From Prorocentrum cordatum (taxonomy: Eukaryota > Sar > Dinophyceae > Prorocentrales > Prorocentraceae): 64,000 bases of DNA. The stretch lies in assembly GCA_963575745.1 (NCBI GenBank), contig CAUYUJ010021048.1, positions 514,001 through 578,000 of the forward strand, read 5' to 3'. Within the stretch, counting starts at the first letter, position 1. Each line of letters opens with the position of its first letter. The notes under the pieces were generated by a model. That model was given only the letters and a program-made list of their open reading frames with translations, did no database searches and was not told where the DNA came from. Made by a program: the position numbers and the translations under genes. Positions 41,830 to 52,060 of this stretch are shown in pieces.

Positions 41830-42471
41830 TCTTTGTCGGGCGGGCTCTCAAGACAAGGTAAGCATGCAGCGTATACGACGTTGGAAGAGGGGCCAGGAAG
41901 GACGAAAGAGGAAGGGTGGTACCGCGGGTTCGTGTCGCGCCGACCCTGGCGTGGGTTCCTGACACCTCGGGGATCGTTCAACCTTGAACGATCGGCCGTT
42001 TCCGAAATCTCAGATCGTTCAACATCGACCGATTCGGGGTCGCCAGTGGCGTCCAACGTGGAACGCTGGCGGCGGAGTCGCCGCCAGTCGACACGACGCA
42101 AACCTACCGTACAGGCCCAAGCGCAGGCTGGGGCTTTGGGGCATGAGGCTCATGCTGTTTCCTCCCAAGCAGCTGCAGCGGAAGCAGCTCGCCGTGGGCT
42201 CTCTGCGCGGGGCCGAGGTGGTCCAGGTGTGCAAGACATGAGCACAGCACCCGGCATGGCCGGACGCGTCACCACCGACGATGGAGGTGAGCACCACCTC
42301 ACGCGACCGTTCCGGGACAGAGTGACGCGACGAGCAGATGTTTTATTGGATGTCTCGCCGATCAGCGCGACCCGCGGCTCCGCAGGAGCCGCGGGCAGGA
42401 GGAGCGGGAGGAGCCGGGGGGACGGGAGCAGCAAGGACCTGGGAAGCGGGAGGATTGAGCATGTCCTATAG
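41830..42471 (+). other. Open stretch, unassigned
   Basis: The frame 41779-42471 (230 codons) begins inside MITE copy 3. Its part outside the MITE is Ser/Arg/Ala-rich, with two near-repeats of the sequence CGATCGGCCG/GACCGATTCGG (41989, 42027). No domain recognised; a coding role is doubtful. Confidence 0.25.
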
Positions 42472-42619
42472 GCCTACCACAACATGCTCCCAGAACAGAA
42501 AAAGGCTCGAATTGAAAGCCAATGTTCCCAAAACGTGAAACGAATGGATTCTCGCAAGCCCCAACATGTTGTTACAACATTCTCTGGTGGGCACGGCGGC
42601 AGGTCAGGGCGCTTCGCTA

Positions 42620-42760
42620 CTGCGTGAGAGGAGGAGGAGGAGGAGGAGGAGGAGGAGGAGGAGGAGGAGGAGGAGGAGAGGGGGAGGAGGAGGAGGAGGA
42701 GGGGGAGGAGGAGGAGGCGGAGGAGGAGGAGGAGGAGGAGGGAGGAGGGGGAGGAGGGGG
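42620..42760 (+). repeat. GGA microsatellite, G-rich strand +
   Basis: (GAG)n of about 140 bp with GGGG interruptions. Confidence 0.95.
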
Positions 42761-42910
42761 TAGGACGCACGGCCCTTTCGGACGGGCGCAGACGCCCAAC
42801 CCCGCTTGGACTGCTCTCCGGCCCCGCGAGCCGGGCGCCGCCCGTGCACAGGCGCGGGCAGGCACCCAACTGGTTGCGAGGGCTGCGAGGGGAGGGGCGC
42901 AGGAGGGGGG

Positions 42911-43065
42911 GGGGGACGGGGATCTTTTTGCAGGGTGGGGGGTCCCTAGAACAGAGCTCAAGAGGCTCGGGGGTGCCGGGGCGGGGGGGGGGGGGACGGC
43001 GAGCTTTTTGCAGGGTGGGGGGTGCCTAGAACAGAGCTCAAGAGGCTTGGGGGTGCCGGGGCGGG
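42911..43065 (+). repeat. 80-bp direct duplication
   Basis: CTTTTTGCAGGGTGGGGGGT and AGAACAGAGCTCAAGAGGCT occur twice, 80 bp apart, separated by G-runs. Confidence 0.85.
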
Positions 43066-44370
43066 TCGACCGGCAACCACGTTTTGGGTGGACGTCAACG
43101 GAGAACGGAGCGGCCAATCATCCGTCCGGCGGGACGGCTCCGTAGTGCGCTTCGCGCACGGAGAGGCCGTACATGTGCGCGGTAATGTGAGACCGTGAAA
43201 CATTGAAACCTCAGACGGAGGACACACGCACGAAGGCAGAGAGGGACGCACGACGCGCGTCTTGGATGGACATCATCGGATCAGAACAACCAGAGGATCT
43301 CTGAGATCCGGGGCCGTTCTGGAGAACGAGTCGGGCGCCGCGGCCGTTCCAGATCGCTCTGGAAAGCTCTGAGAGCATTCCGGCAGGCTCTGGAGTCATC
43401 TATCCCGATCCTGTGCCTCGGATGACGGAGCGGGCCCGCCCCGCCCAATCCCGGTTGGCCGAGAGACGAGGCGACTCTCTCCTCCGACGGTGCGGTCTTG
43501 CTCGTGACGCCCGCCACCCCACCCCCCCGGGGACCTCGACCCTTCCCCCAACATGAACGTCCATCCCAATTCCTGTGCCCAGATCGTCCGATACCGAAAA
43601 CTGGCGGTAACGCGTTGGACGAACTGATCGCAACTGAAACTCGACGTTCGGCCTCTGGTCGCGAATTCTGGTAAAATGAACGAGCCGTCGACACCTTCAA
43701 AGCCCTCACATGGACCCCGACGCGCCGTCTCTCTGTTACTGGCATTATTCCCCCTGTGGTCGCGACCGAAGTCTGGCGCGACCGAAAACCGTTACCAACA
43801 AAAATCAGCTCGCGGATGATCTTTGGACGGCCCCGCGAGGCCCGGGAGCGCGGCCCCCCTTGGAGGCCGAGTTAACGACAACGAAGGGTAGGTCTTGGAA
43901 TACCTTGTGGGACCTGCTCCAGGACAGGAACATAGAGTAGACGGATCTGCTCTTTCTCCGACCTCGCACCGCGCCAAACGCAACCGCCGCATTGTCCACT
44001 GACGTATCCACCCCGAATGCGTCTATTCACGTAACGACACCCAATGTGTCTAGAAACGCTTGTGGCTAGAAAGTGAGAGCGGCATTTGGCATATATGCAC
44101 ACAGGCCCCAGATACTGGTCTTCTAAAGGCAGGTCGCCACGACTCTTCTTCTTTGCGACGCCGGGATCAGCGGGGAGGGGCAGGAGCGAGGAAAGCTGGC
44201 TTCACCACCATTAGAGGCGTGCCCAAGATGGGGGCGTTCAAGAGGGGGGTCCGCAACTCGCGCCCCGAGGCATGTGCGCGGACGAGGGGCGGGCCAAGCG
44301 GCCAAGGAACGCGCCGAACACGGAAGAGGGTGCCATGAGATTTGGGAGGTGCCATGGCCCCCGCCATGGT
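43066..44370. other. Intergenic
   Basis: No gene or repeat recognised in this 1.3-kb stretch; frames are short and lack domains. Confidence 0.4.
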
Positions 44371-44586
44371 ACGGTCGGGAACTTGTTCTCAGCGTGTCGC
44401 GGCGGCGGCCCTAGCAACACGCTACGCCCTGCCAGCAGATAGCGTGTCGCTCCGCTCCGTGGGGCGGGAGGCTCGGACAGGCTCGGGACACCGGCGCTTG
44501 GAGATCGTGAGCGGTCAGCGTGTCGCGCCGAAGCGTGGTGGGCCAGAACCGGCGGAGCGACACGCGAAGCCGCAGCTCCTGACCGT
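44371..44586. mobile_element. MITE-like element, copy 4
   Basis: About 216 bp, left end ACGGTCGGGAACTTGTTCTC, right end GCGACACGCGAAGC...CTCCTGACCGT. The outermost six bases ACGGTC/GACCGT are a perfect inverted repeat. Confidence 0.85.
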
Positions 44587-45004
44587 GCCAGGGCCCCCCT
44601 CCACATCCTGTCCCCCCAGTCCTCGCCCCACTCTCTTGGACGCCCCCGACAGGAGCGGGGAGACCCCACCACCACCGCCAGGGGCAGGGCACAGGCCGGG
44701 CGCAGCCCTCCATGTGGTGCGGGCCCCCCCCGCGCCATGCGGCGTCCCTGGCCCCTGGGCGCGCACCGTGGGCCTCGCCCTCTCACCCCGGGGTGGCCCC
44801 TCGCAAGGGGGTGGCGCCGCACCTCGGCCCGCACGGCGAGGGGGAGGCCAAAGCTGGCAGGGGCAGCAGCGGCGCCCAGAGGGGCCCCCCTTCTTCACGC
44901 TGCACGCCCCGGAGAGTCCTCGTCGCCAAGGCCGGGTTCTCCCGGGAATTCGGGTCGGAGCGCACCCAGGGAGAGGTCTGGGGAGGCCCGACATCCGCCG
45001 ATCC
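44587..45004. other. GC-rich intergenic region
   Basis: Long frames in several phases reflect high GC. Nothing recognised. Confidence 0.4.
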
Positions 45005-45172
45005 GTCTCTCCAATCCGCGGCCCCAGAAGTCCCGACTGCTTCCCCGGGCGTGCATTTTCGGGGCATTCTCGTCCAAGATCTGTTTTTGATGGCCCTGGG
45101 GCCCGATCAGGGCACCCGAGGCCGAAATCGAGGGAGAACAAAACGCTGGTGGGAAAAAAGAGAGCGTCGGAC
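45005..45172 (-). repeat. Dispersed repeat R1 (reversed)
   Basis: On the + strand: GGCCCCAGAAGTCCCGAC, TTGATGGCCCTGGGGCCCGA, GGCACCCGAGGCCGAAA, TCGGACATCTAGG. The last part pairs with the TCGGATGTCTGG end of the copy at 34340-34460. Confidence 0.6.
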
Positions 45173-45539
45173 ATCTAGGAGTAGCGGTATCGCTACATTT
45201 TTGCTCAGAGACTCAAGACCCTCTCTCCTCTGACGCCAGATCCGCCTTTGGCAGATTTCCCGATTGAGACGTATACCGAAAATGCATCCCAATCGAAGAG
45301 ACAAAGTAGGACGGCAATTTCCGCTTCGGAAAATCCGCCGGCCCCCTTATGGGGACCACCAGGCTGTAGGACCAGGGTTTGCTGTTCCCTGCATCAGTTC
45401 CGGTTTCCAGTTTCCACTGTTACAGTTCTGCTTTATGCTGCTTACTGACTGTTCCTTGTTGTAAACCGCGGGAGGGGGGGGGAGCCGAAAACTGGTTAGC
45501 ACCTCCTGGGAGGGTTCTCAGAATTTCTGGGGGGGTCGA

Positions 45540-46192
45540 AATTGACTCCCCTCGCGCAGATCGGCGGGGTCAGGGTCGAAAAACGAATGGGATTTGCCAC
45601 ATTTCTGGAATTCGGCTGCATCCCTCACGCAGATCGGCGGGGTCAGGGTCGAAAAACCAATGGGATTTGCCACATTTCTGAAATTCGGCGGCACCCCTCA
45701 CGCAGATCGCTGGGGTCAGGGTCGAAACACTAATGGGATTTGCCACATTTCTAAAATTCGGTGGCCTCCCTCATGCAGATCGCCGGGGTCAGAATGCAAA
45801 AACCAATGGGATTTGCCACATTTCTAAAATCCGGTGGCACCCCTCACGCAGATCGCCAGGGTCAGGGTCGAAACACCTACGAGATTTCCACAATTTCTTT
45901 ATTCCGGTGGCAACCCTCGCGCAGATCGTCAGCGTCAGGGTCGAAAAACTAATGGGGTTTGCCATATTTCTAAAATTTGGCGGCTCCCCTCACGCAGATC
46001 GCCGGGATCAGGGTTGAAAAACCCATGGGATTTGCCACATTTCTGAAATTCGGCGGCACCCCTCACGCAGATCGCCGGGGTCAGTTGAAAAACACATGGG
46101 ATTTGCCACGTCTTCAAATTCGGCGGCCTCCCTCACGCAGATCGGCGGGGTCAGGGTCCAAAAGCACAAGTGACTTGCCACATTTCAATACT
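45540..46192 (+). repeat. 73-bp tandem array, 9 units
   Basis: GCAGATCG(G/C)C(G/A)GGGTCAG starts at 45556, 45629, 45702, 45775, 45848, 45921, 45994, 46067 and 46137: eight intervals, seven exactly 73 bp and the last 70 bp. Each unit also has ATGGGATTTGCCACATTTCT and AAATTCGG(C/T)GGC. 73 is not a multiple of three, so the same peptide appears in three frames in turn. Confidence 0.95.
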
Positions 46193-46437
46193 TCGTAGAA
46201 AAGCTTTTTGCACAGCATACGCGAGCAAGCTCGAAATGCAACACCGAATTCAACAATATCACAATAATCTAAATGTGTCTTGCCGATTACTCATCGTCTT
46301 CGCGTGAAGTCTCGACGCTGCTTCACGGCGGCGCCAAGGCCTCATGATTTCGCTCTTGCATTGCCCATGATCCGAGAGAGGGGGCCGGCGGCAGGGGGCG
46401 AAGCCCTTACTGATAAGATAACAATTTTCGCAAAGGC
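46193..46437. other. Intergenic
   Basis: AT-richer sequence with nothing recognised. Confidence 0.4.
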
Positions 46438-46735
46438 ATGGCAAAAACAGCGACGGCAAAGCAAGGCGGACATCGGCATCAAAGGACCTTGAACAGCAGG
46501 GCAACACTTCCCGCCCTACTTACGAGATCGCCCAAATTACGGCAGGTCTGGAGTCAGGGTAGATCACCACGGACCATATTGGGCAGGTTTTCTCCGGGGG
46601 CAATCGCTGGGCCCCGGGACCGTCAGCAAAACGACCCGCAGGTGAAATGCCAGTCCTGGGGAAGGGGTCCGGACCTCTGGGGGTCGACGCTGCGAGAGAA
46701 GTCGCGGCGTCGCAGCTTTTCGTATCGGGTCGGAC
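46438..46735 (+). repeat. R2-R1 composite copy
   Basis: CAGCGACGGCAAAGCA, ATCGGCATCAAAGGA, CCGCCCTACTTACGAGATCG, GAGTCAGGGTAGATCAC, then R1 from 46588. The same order occurs at 48520-48740. Confidence 0.75.
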
Positions 46736-47067
46736 GCAGAAGGTGGGGCAGGGACATCGGGGGCGCGCAGACATGGATCGGGGGCGGTGCCCTCCCCAAA
46801 AATGCGGCCGGTGCCGCCTCGTTCGGCGGCGGAAATCCGCGATTCCCCGTGAAAGCGGGGCCCGTCGCTGCTCCACGCCCCCTTGATGCATGTCTGCGAT
46901 CGCCTGAGGACGGGGTGAGTTGCGAGATCTGCTGCGCGGACTTGGAGTCAGGGCCCTCTCCGCGCCTCCTCGGGCCAGCCAGCCACGCGCGGTGCCTCGC
47001 GCGGGCGGGGGCGTGCCGCCTCGCTCTCCCGCGCGGCCTGCGCTGCTGCGCCCCGCTGCGTGCCCCT

Positions 47068-47104
<37 letters not shown>

Positions 47105-47319
47105 CCCGCTCGCGCCCCTCGGTCCTCGCTCCTCCCCCCCCCTGCCGCGCCTCCACGAGCAAGCAGCACGAATGCTGCCCTGCCTCCTCCACTGCAGCTG
47201 TCCAGAAGATCTCCCGCCTCCTCCGCGTGCTGTTTCTTCACACGCGGGATTTCAAACAGCTGCTTCCCCCGATGACTTTTTACACGCCGACTGTCTTCGG
47301 TACTGCAAAATGGTGATCC
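46736..47319. other. Intergenic with CCTG tetranucleotide run
   Basis: (CCTG)n at 47069-47105, about nine units. No gene recognised. Confidence 0.5.
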
Positions 47320-47620
47320 CGCTGCAGCATGGGCCTCATTTTCGGATCGGCGCTTTGCTCCCGTCGTTCAGGATGGCGCTCTCGCCCCAGGGCGGGCCAC
47401 ATTTCTGGATCCGAGTCTTGCTTCATTGTGGTCCCCCTCATTTCCCCTCCTCCGCCTTCCCCTGGTCCTCTTGCTCCTCCCGCCCCTTCTACTCCGGTTC
47501 CTGCCGCTGCTGTTCGTCTCGCCCCAGCGCGGGCCACTTTTCTGAATCCGAGTCTTTCTCCATCGTTGTCCCCCCCATCATTTCCCCTCCTCCGCCTTCC
47601 CCTGGTCCTCCTTTTCCTCC
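47320..47620 (+). repeat. Imperfect tandem repeat
   Basis: GGGCCACATTTCTGGATCCG (47393) and GGGCCACTTTTCTGAATCCG (47532) each followed by CCCCTCCTCCGCCTTCCCC and TGGTCCTC, 139-140 bp apart; a more diverged copy starts near 47331. Confidence 0.7.
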
Positions 47621-48519
47621 CGATCCGTCCGGTCCTGTTGTTGCTGTTCGTCATCATCCTTTTTCCTCCCGTTCATCCTCCTCCTGCGCACGCAGCTCAC
47701 CTCCTCCTCCTCCTGCGCGCGCAGCTCCCTGTTCGCCCGCCACCCCCTCCTCCTGCTCACGCAGCTCCCCTCTTTCCGAAGAAGCATAATGCGAAGTGGT
47801 CTTTCTGTGGAAGTCGCAGGTCGGCCATTACACGCGTCCGCGGATAGACAATCAACGCACTTGGAAGGGATGGGAAGGAGGGAGTGGATGCCCGCACATA
47901 GCTGCTAGCTTGTCCAACCCCCTCTCCCCCTCCCTGTCCCCGCCCCTGGTTCCCTGCTCCTCGTCCTCCCCCCCAGTATCCAGCCCTGCGATCCCCGTGA
48001 TCTTCTGGCGCAGCCGTCCACCTCCCGAAAGCCACACTGCGCGCTGGGAGAAGGGGCGACGGGCGGGAGGCCAGGACACCTTCCACCTCCCCCCTCCTCC
48101 TGTTTTTCCTCCTCCTCCTCCTCCTCCTCCTCCTCCTCCTCCTCTTCCTCCTCCTCCTGAAAGCCTGCGACACGGGAGGACACCAGCCGAGGAGGTGGGG
48201 GAGGCGAGGAGGAGAGGCGGGTAGCAGGCGCGACAAGGAGAGGAGAAGCAGGCGGGGGGAGCCCCAGCAGTCTGACGACCCCCCAGGGCGCTGCCTCCCC
48301 AGAGTGGAGGGCACGGCGCGAAAGCGAACCCGACCAGCGCCTGATGACTGTGTGCCAGCCTGGCAGGCCCAGGTTCCTCCATGGCGGCGCATCTGGGGGG
48401 AGGGGGCGCTGGAGGGGTCGTCGGGGAGCCAGAGCTCGCTGTTTATTCTGGCGTGCTCGGAGTCTTCCGACTTCACAACGTGTCGGTCGGACATGCACAC
48501 CAAACGGTCCGAAAAGGTA
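47621..48519. other. Pyrimidine-rich intergenic region
   Basis: CTC-rich at 47680-47770 and a (CTC)n run at 48106-48155. No gene recognised. Confidence 0.5.
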
Positions 48520-48803
48520 AGGCGGAAACAGCGACGGCAGAGCAGGGCGCAAATCGGCATCAAAGGAGCTTGAAAACAAGGGTGGGAATTTCCGCCCTAC
48601 TTGCGAAATCGCCCAAAGCGCAGCGGATCCAGAGTCAGGGTAGATCACAACGGACGGCTTCGGGCCAGTTTCGGCCTCCGCGGGCCCTTGCTGGGCCCCG
48701 GGACAGTCCACAAATCGACTTCGACAGCAGGGCGAACTTTCCACCCTGCTTGCGAAATTGCCCAGCGTAGGGCGGCTCCAGAACCAGGGCAGGCGAGAGC
48801 GGC
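48520..48803 (+). repeat. R2-R1 composite copy followed by a second R2
   Basis: Same order as 46438-46735: CAGCGACGGCAGAGCA, ATCGGCATCAAAGGA, CCGCCCTACTTGCGAAATCG, GAGTCAGGGTAGATCAC, R1 at 48661-48725, then a second R2 (CCACCCTGCTTGCGAAATTG) at 48737-48803. Confidence 0.75.
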
Positions 48804-49789
48804 GCGCGGCGCACTCGCCGGAGGCGCACTCGCCAGAGGGGGTAGGGCAGGATCGGTCAGCCTCGAACGGGGAAGGCGGATCGAGCCGAAGTGCGCGTCG
48901 GATCGGCCCGCATCGGCACGGGGCAGGAGCCGAATCGGACCGGCCGCGCCAGGATGCACAACAGCGCCATGCAGGCATCGGGCAAGATCGGGTCGTCGGA
49001 ATATCGGGATCGAACCGCATCGGGCCGGCCGACATCGATGTCGAATCAGATCGATCGGATCGACGTGGACCCTGGACTCTGGAGGAAGGGAGAGAGAGAG
49101 AGAGAGGGAGACATAAGGAGAGAGAGAGAGAGAGACAGGTACGTAACTAAATGTTTTGAGTGATGTCTGAACGGGGCCAAATCAATATGACACGACGCGT
49201 GCTGCCAATCGGAAATCGGACTACCGGTATGGCGAGGTGGGAGGATGTGAGAGTAGAGAAGTTGGAGAAAGAGCAACAGAAGGAAGAGGACAACAGAGGG
49301 CAACGAGGCCTCCGCTCCCCATCCCCCGTCCGCCTCTCGTTCGTTCTCCTCCTTCTCCCGCTGCGACTCTACGTCCTGCTTCCTCCATCTCCTCCACTGC
49401 ACTGTAGAGCTCAACATGTGACCACTACTGGGACGCGGACTCCACGGGTGGCGTAGGCTTGCGCAACAAGCACAGGGCCATCCAGCACTGGAGCTTCGAG
49501 GCGCGGAGAGAGGACAGGACGTGAACAATCGCCCAACACCGAAGGGCTTGGAAGCCTCCAGGCCCCCCAGTGGGGGCCTGGTGACGGGTATCAGAACGAA
49601 CAAAGGGGGGTGCCTCCGCTAGTCATGGAACTTGGCAACGGTGGTGTGCGCTCGAGCACCTGACACGCCCGAGTATGACCAACATCGCCGAGATCGGGAT
49701 CATCCTCCCTATGTGGAGCTTCTGCGATACTGGCGTTGGTGCCAATCTCTGTAGAGGCCTCCCAGATTTGGTCCGAGAGGATGGAGTCG
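48804..49789. other. Intergenic
   Basis: A short GA repeat at 49090-49138 is the only repeat. Segment 48,880-49,070 has several ATCGG units. No gene recognised. Confidence 0.4.
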
Positions 49790-49794
49790 GAGGA

Positions 49795-49935
49795 TCGCGC
49801 CGCATCAGCGGTGCATCAGTGATGCATCGGTGATGCATCGGCGACGTCGGCGGTGCACCAGCGGCGTCGGCATGGAGAAGATCAGGCTCCACATCGAGAC
49901 GAAACAGCGATGCATCGGCGATGCGGCGCGATCCT
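49795..49935 (+). repeat. GATGCATCGG short repeats
   Basis: GCATCAGTGATGCATCGGTG and related 10-15-bp units recur through 49,930. Confidence 0.7.
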
Positions 49936-50009
49936 CCGACGACCTCTGCTCGGACCCCGTCTTGGACGCCCAGATTCCAGGCCTCCGACTCCTGGCATAG
50001 GGCGACGAC

Positions 50010-50120
50010 ATCTATACATTTCCACTGCCTCAGGCCTGGCCCATCCTGGGCCCAGCAGCGTTGCTGCACCGCTCTTGGGCCCAAGACTGGCCAGGCCTGG
50101 AGCAGTGGATGTGTATAGAT
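50010..50120. mobile_element. 111-bp foldback element
   Basis: Imperfect inverted repeat with arms of about 50 bp: left ATCTATACATTTCCACTGCC, TCAGGCCTGGCC, TGGGCCCAGCAGCG; right CGCTCTTGGGCCCAAGA, GGCCAGGCCTGGAGCAGTGG, TGTGTATAGAT. The loop is about 8 nt. MITE-like; no target duplication found. Confidence 0.7.
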
Positions 50121-50739
50121 CTCTTGCTCCTACCGTGGATGGAAGCGAAATCAAATCGTAACGTCTGAGTTTTCCGCCATTCAATGAGCAGGACCACGAC
50201 CAAGGCACCGACAAAACCTCGTTAAGAAATCTGTCATCGTGTGTCGCGTTCATTCTTTTCATGTTCAGCGGCGGCCACCGATCGTGCCACGACAGGAACT
50301 CGCAGCCTTTGAATGACGGAATCCTGACGTCATCAATCCGGTTCGCGTTGCTGTCAACCCACGGTATGACCCAGCGCGGCGCGCGCGCGCCTCTCCAGGT
50401 GCCTCTTGCTCGACGCGCGCGCCTGCAGGCACCTGCTGGGGTCCAGGTAGACCTCCGTGGGCGTGGATGCGCGCCGGCGGCGCGGCGCGGCGCGCACGCT
50501 GCCGGACGCGTCCACGCCCCGCGCGCGCATCGTTGAGGCAGAAACGCGGTTTTGGTTGCGTGATAATCGATCCCTCACCGAAAAACGTAACTGCTCATAT
50601 TGGACATACATCTATAACTCTCTGCCGCCATACTGTCATGTAGTGCAGCACAGAGCGAGGGGGGGGGGCTGGGAAAAGGCATGCAACCCCCGCGTCGAGG
50701 CAGAGACGCAACTTGACGCGACGCGGGCGCAGCTATGAA
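50121..50739. other. Intergenic
   Basis: GC-rich alternating GCGC stretches near 50,375-50,425 and 50,470-50,530. No gene recognised. Confidence 0.4.
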
Positions 50740-50952
50740 CAGGAACTTTTGCTCAGCGTGTCGCGGCGGCGGCCCTGGCGACACGCCGTGTCTGGCAAAC
50801 TGATGGCGTGTCGCTCCGCTCCGCGGGGTGGTATGCTCGGGGAAGCTCGGGACGTGGACGCTGGGGGGCCGGGAAATGGGTAGCGTGCTGTGCCGAAGCG
50901 TGGTGGGCCAGAACTGGCGGGCGCGACACGCTAAGCCAAAGTTCCCGACCGT
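50740..50952. mobile_element. MITE-like element, copy 5
   Basis: About 213 bp, left end AGGAACTTTTGCTCAGCGTG, right end GCGACACGCTAAGCCAAAGT then TCCCGACCGT. The best-matched terminal repeats of the family. Confidence 0.85.
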
Positions 50953-51012
50953 ACCCCCTCCCCCTCTTCATCGCGTTTCTCGCATCTAAAGATGCGACGG
51001 GGGCAGGGGGGG

Positions 51013-51100
51013 GGGCGTTTTCGGCCTCTGGGGGCCCTCCACGGGCCTCGGGACCGTCGCAGAACGGCCCTGGTTGAAAAACTGCCCCCCTGGGGAAGGG
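51013..51100 (+). repeat. Dispersed repeat R1
   Basis: TTTTCGGCCTCTGGGGGCCC, CGGGCCTCGGGACCGTCGCA, CCCTGGGGAAGGG. Its right end is the border of the LINE fragment. Confidence 0.65.
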
Positions 51101-51730
51101 AGCACTTGCATCGCATGATGGATACCAGCTTTGGTTTCTTCCCACATGGTTTGCGCAGACATCTGCGGACAGACAGTCGCAATAAAAGCGTCCATGCATC
51201 TTTGACGATTGAGCGCGTCCGACGGGGAACGAGCGTCGTAAAATTTACGCGATGTGCGCCGTGTATTCGCCAAGTCGACAGCAATGGAACACGTGCCCAA
51301 GAAGTGATATGTAGCAAGAGCGGCTTCACGATGACTCCCCCGCCGTTTGACATCATCAAGATTAGTAGTATCACATAGAACCATTTCCAATCTACTGAAT
51401 GTGCAGTCGGCGATGTCGTCCATAGGATAAGCTTGACCATGCTTGACCACACGATCCATGTAGGTTACTTTCCTGCACAACTCTTGCACGAAGAACGTGT
51501 GGTCAACCTTCAGACAAGCGCCCGTGCAGAACTCGAGCAAGAGATTTCGATTTGGAACTTACACTTGGTGCGCAGTTCGCTGGCCACACCCGTGCTACCC
51601 TAGAGCATCTTCTCCAGCGTCCGCCGTGCCAATCCTGGCATTGAAATCGCCTATGAGAATCTTCCCTTTTTTAGCGTGGCGCGCCGTGCATTCAGAAACA
51701 ATAGCCGCATACTGGCGTTCCGGAAACGGC
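51101..51730 (-). pseudogene. LINE endonuclease fragment, inverted
   Basis: On the - strand one frame reads ILIGDFNARIG (about 51620-51655), the hallmark of APE-type endonucleases of non-LTR retrotransposons, then after two in-frame stops LEFCTGACLKVDHTFF, an MDDIADCTFSRLEMVLCD segment (equivalent to the I-D-H/Y-x-x-x-R part) and a SHREAALATYHF segment where the catalytic S-D-H would lie. The N-terminal half of the nuclease is missing at 51730. The C-terminal end meets R1 at 51100. Confidence 0.75.
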
Positions 51731-51734
51731 TTCA

Positions 51735-52060
51735 GTTGGCGTTCTGGGGCAGCTGTAAAATCTCAAAGGGTACTTTGGATTTGATCGGCCTTCGTACCCA
51801 GGCGAGGCTTGAGAACAACAACTCCACAGTGAAGCAACTGCTGAAACACATCCGTAAGTCAGCGAAGCAAAACGAGACAAAATGGATGGATGACCAAACT
51901 GATGCCGGGGATTGGGCTTCCCTGAAACGAGCATGCCGGCCTCGAGCTCGGAAGCAAGGCAGACTGACACATTTCGAGGGCAATCTTGTGGACAGCAATT
52001 GCTGGGCAGATACCATGACGGAGTAGCTCGAACAAATCAACGACATGTTCGCCCTGCAGG
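51735..52060 (+). pseudogene. LINE endonuclease-RT linker, direct orientation
   Basis: On the + strand the frame 51676-52026 reads SKGTLDLIGLRTQARLENN, a Lys-rich helix, WMDDQTDAGDWASLKRA, and KQGRLTHFEGNLVDS; after an in-frame TAG it continues LEQINDMF. This is the usual content between the endonuclease and the RT of LINEs, where a residue row TL-x-LI-x-x-R is followed by a helix and a short basic loop. It continues the protein of the inverted fragment at 51101-51730. Confidence 0.65.

Noticed and set aside
45540-46192. CRISPR array
   Set aside because: The whole 73-bp unit repeats with no unique spacers, and the setting is eukaryotic.
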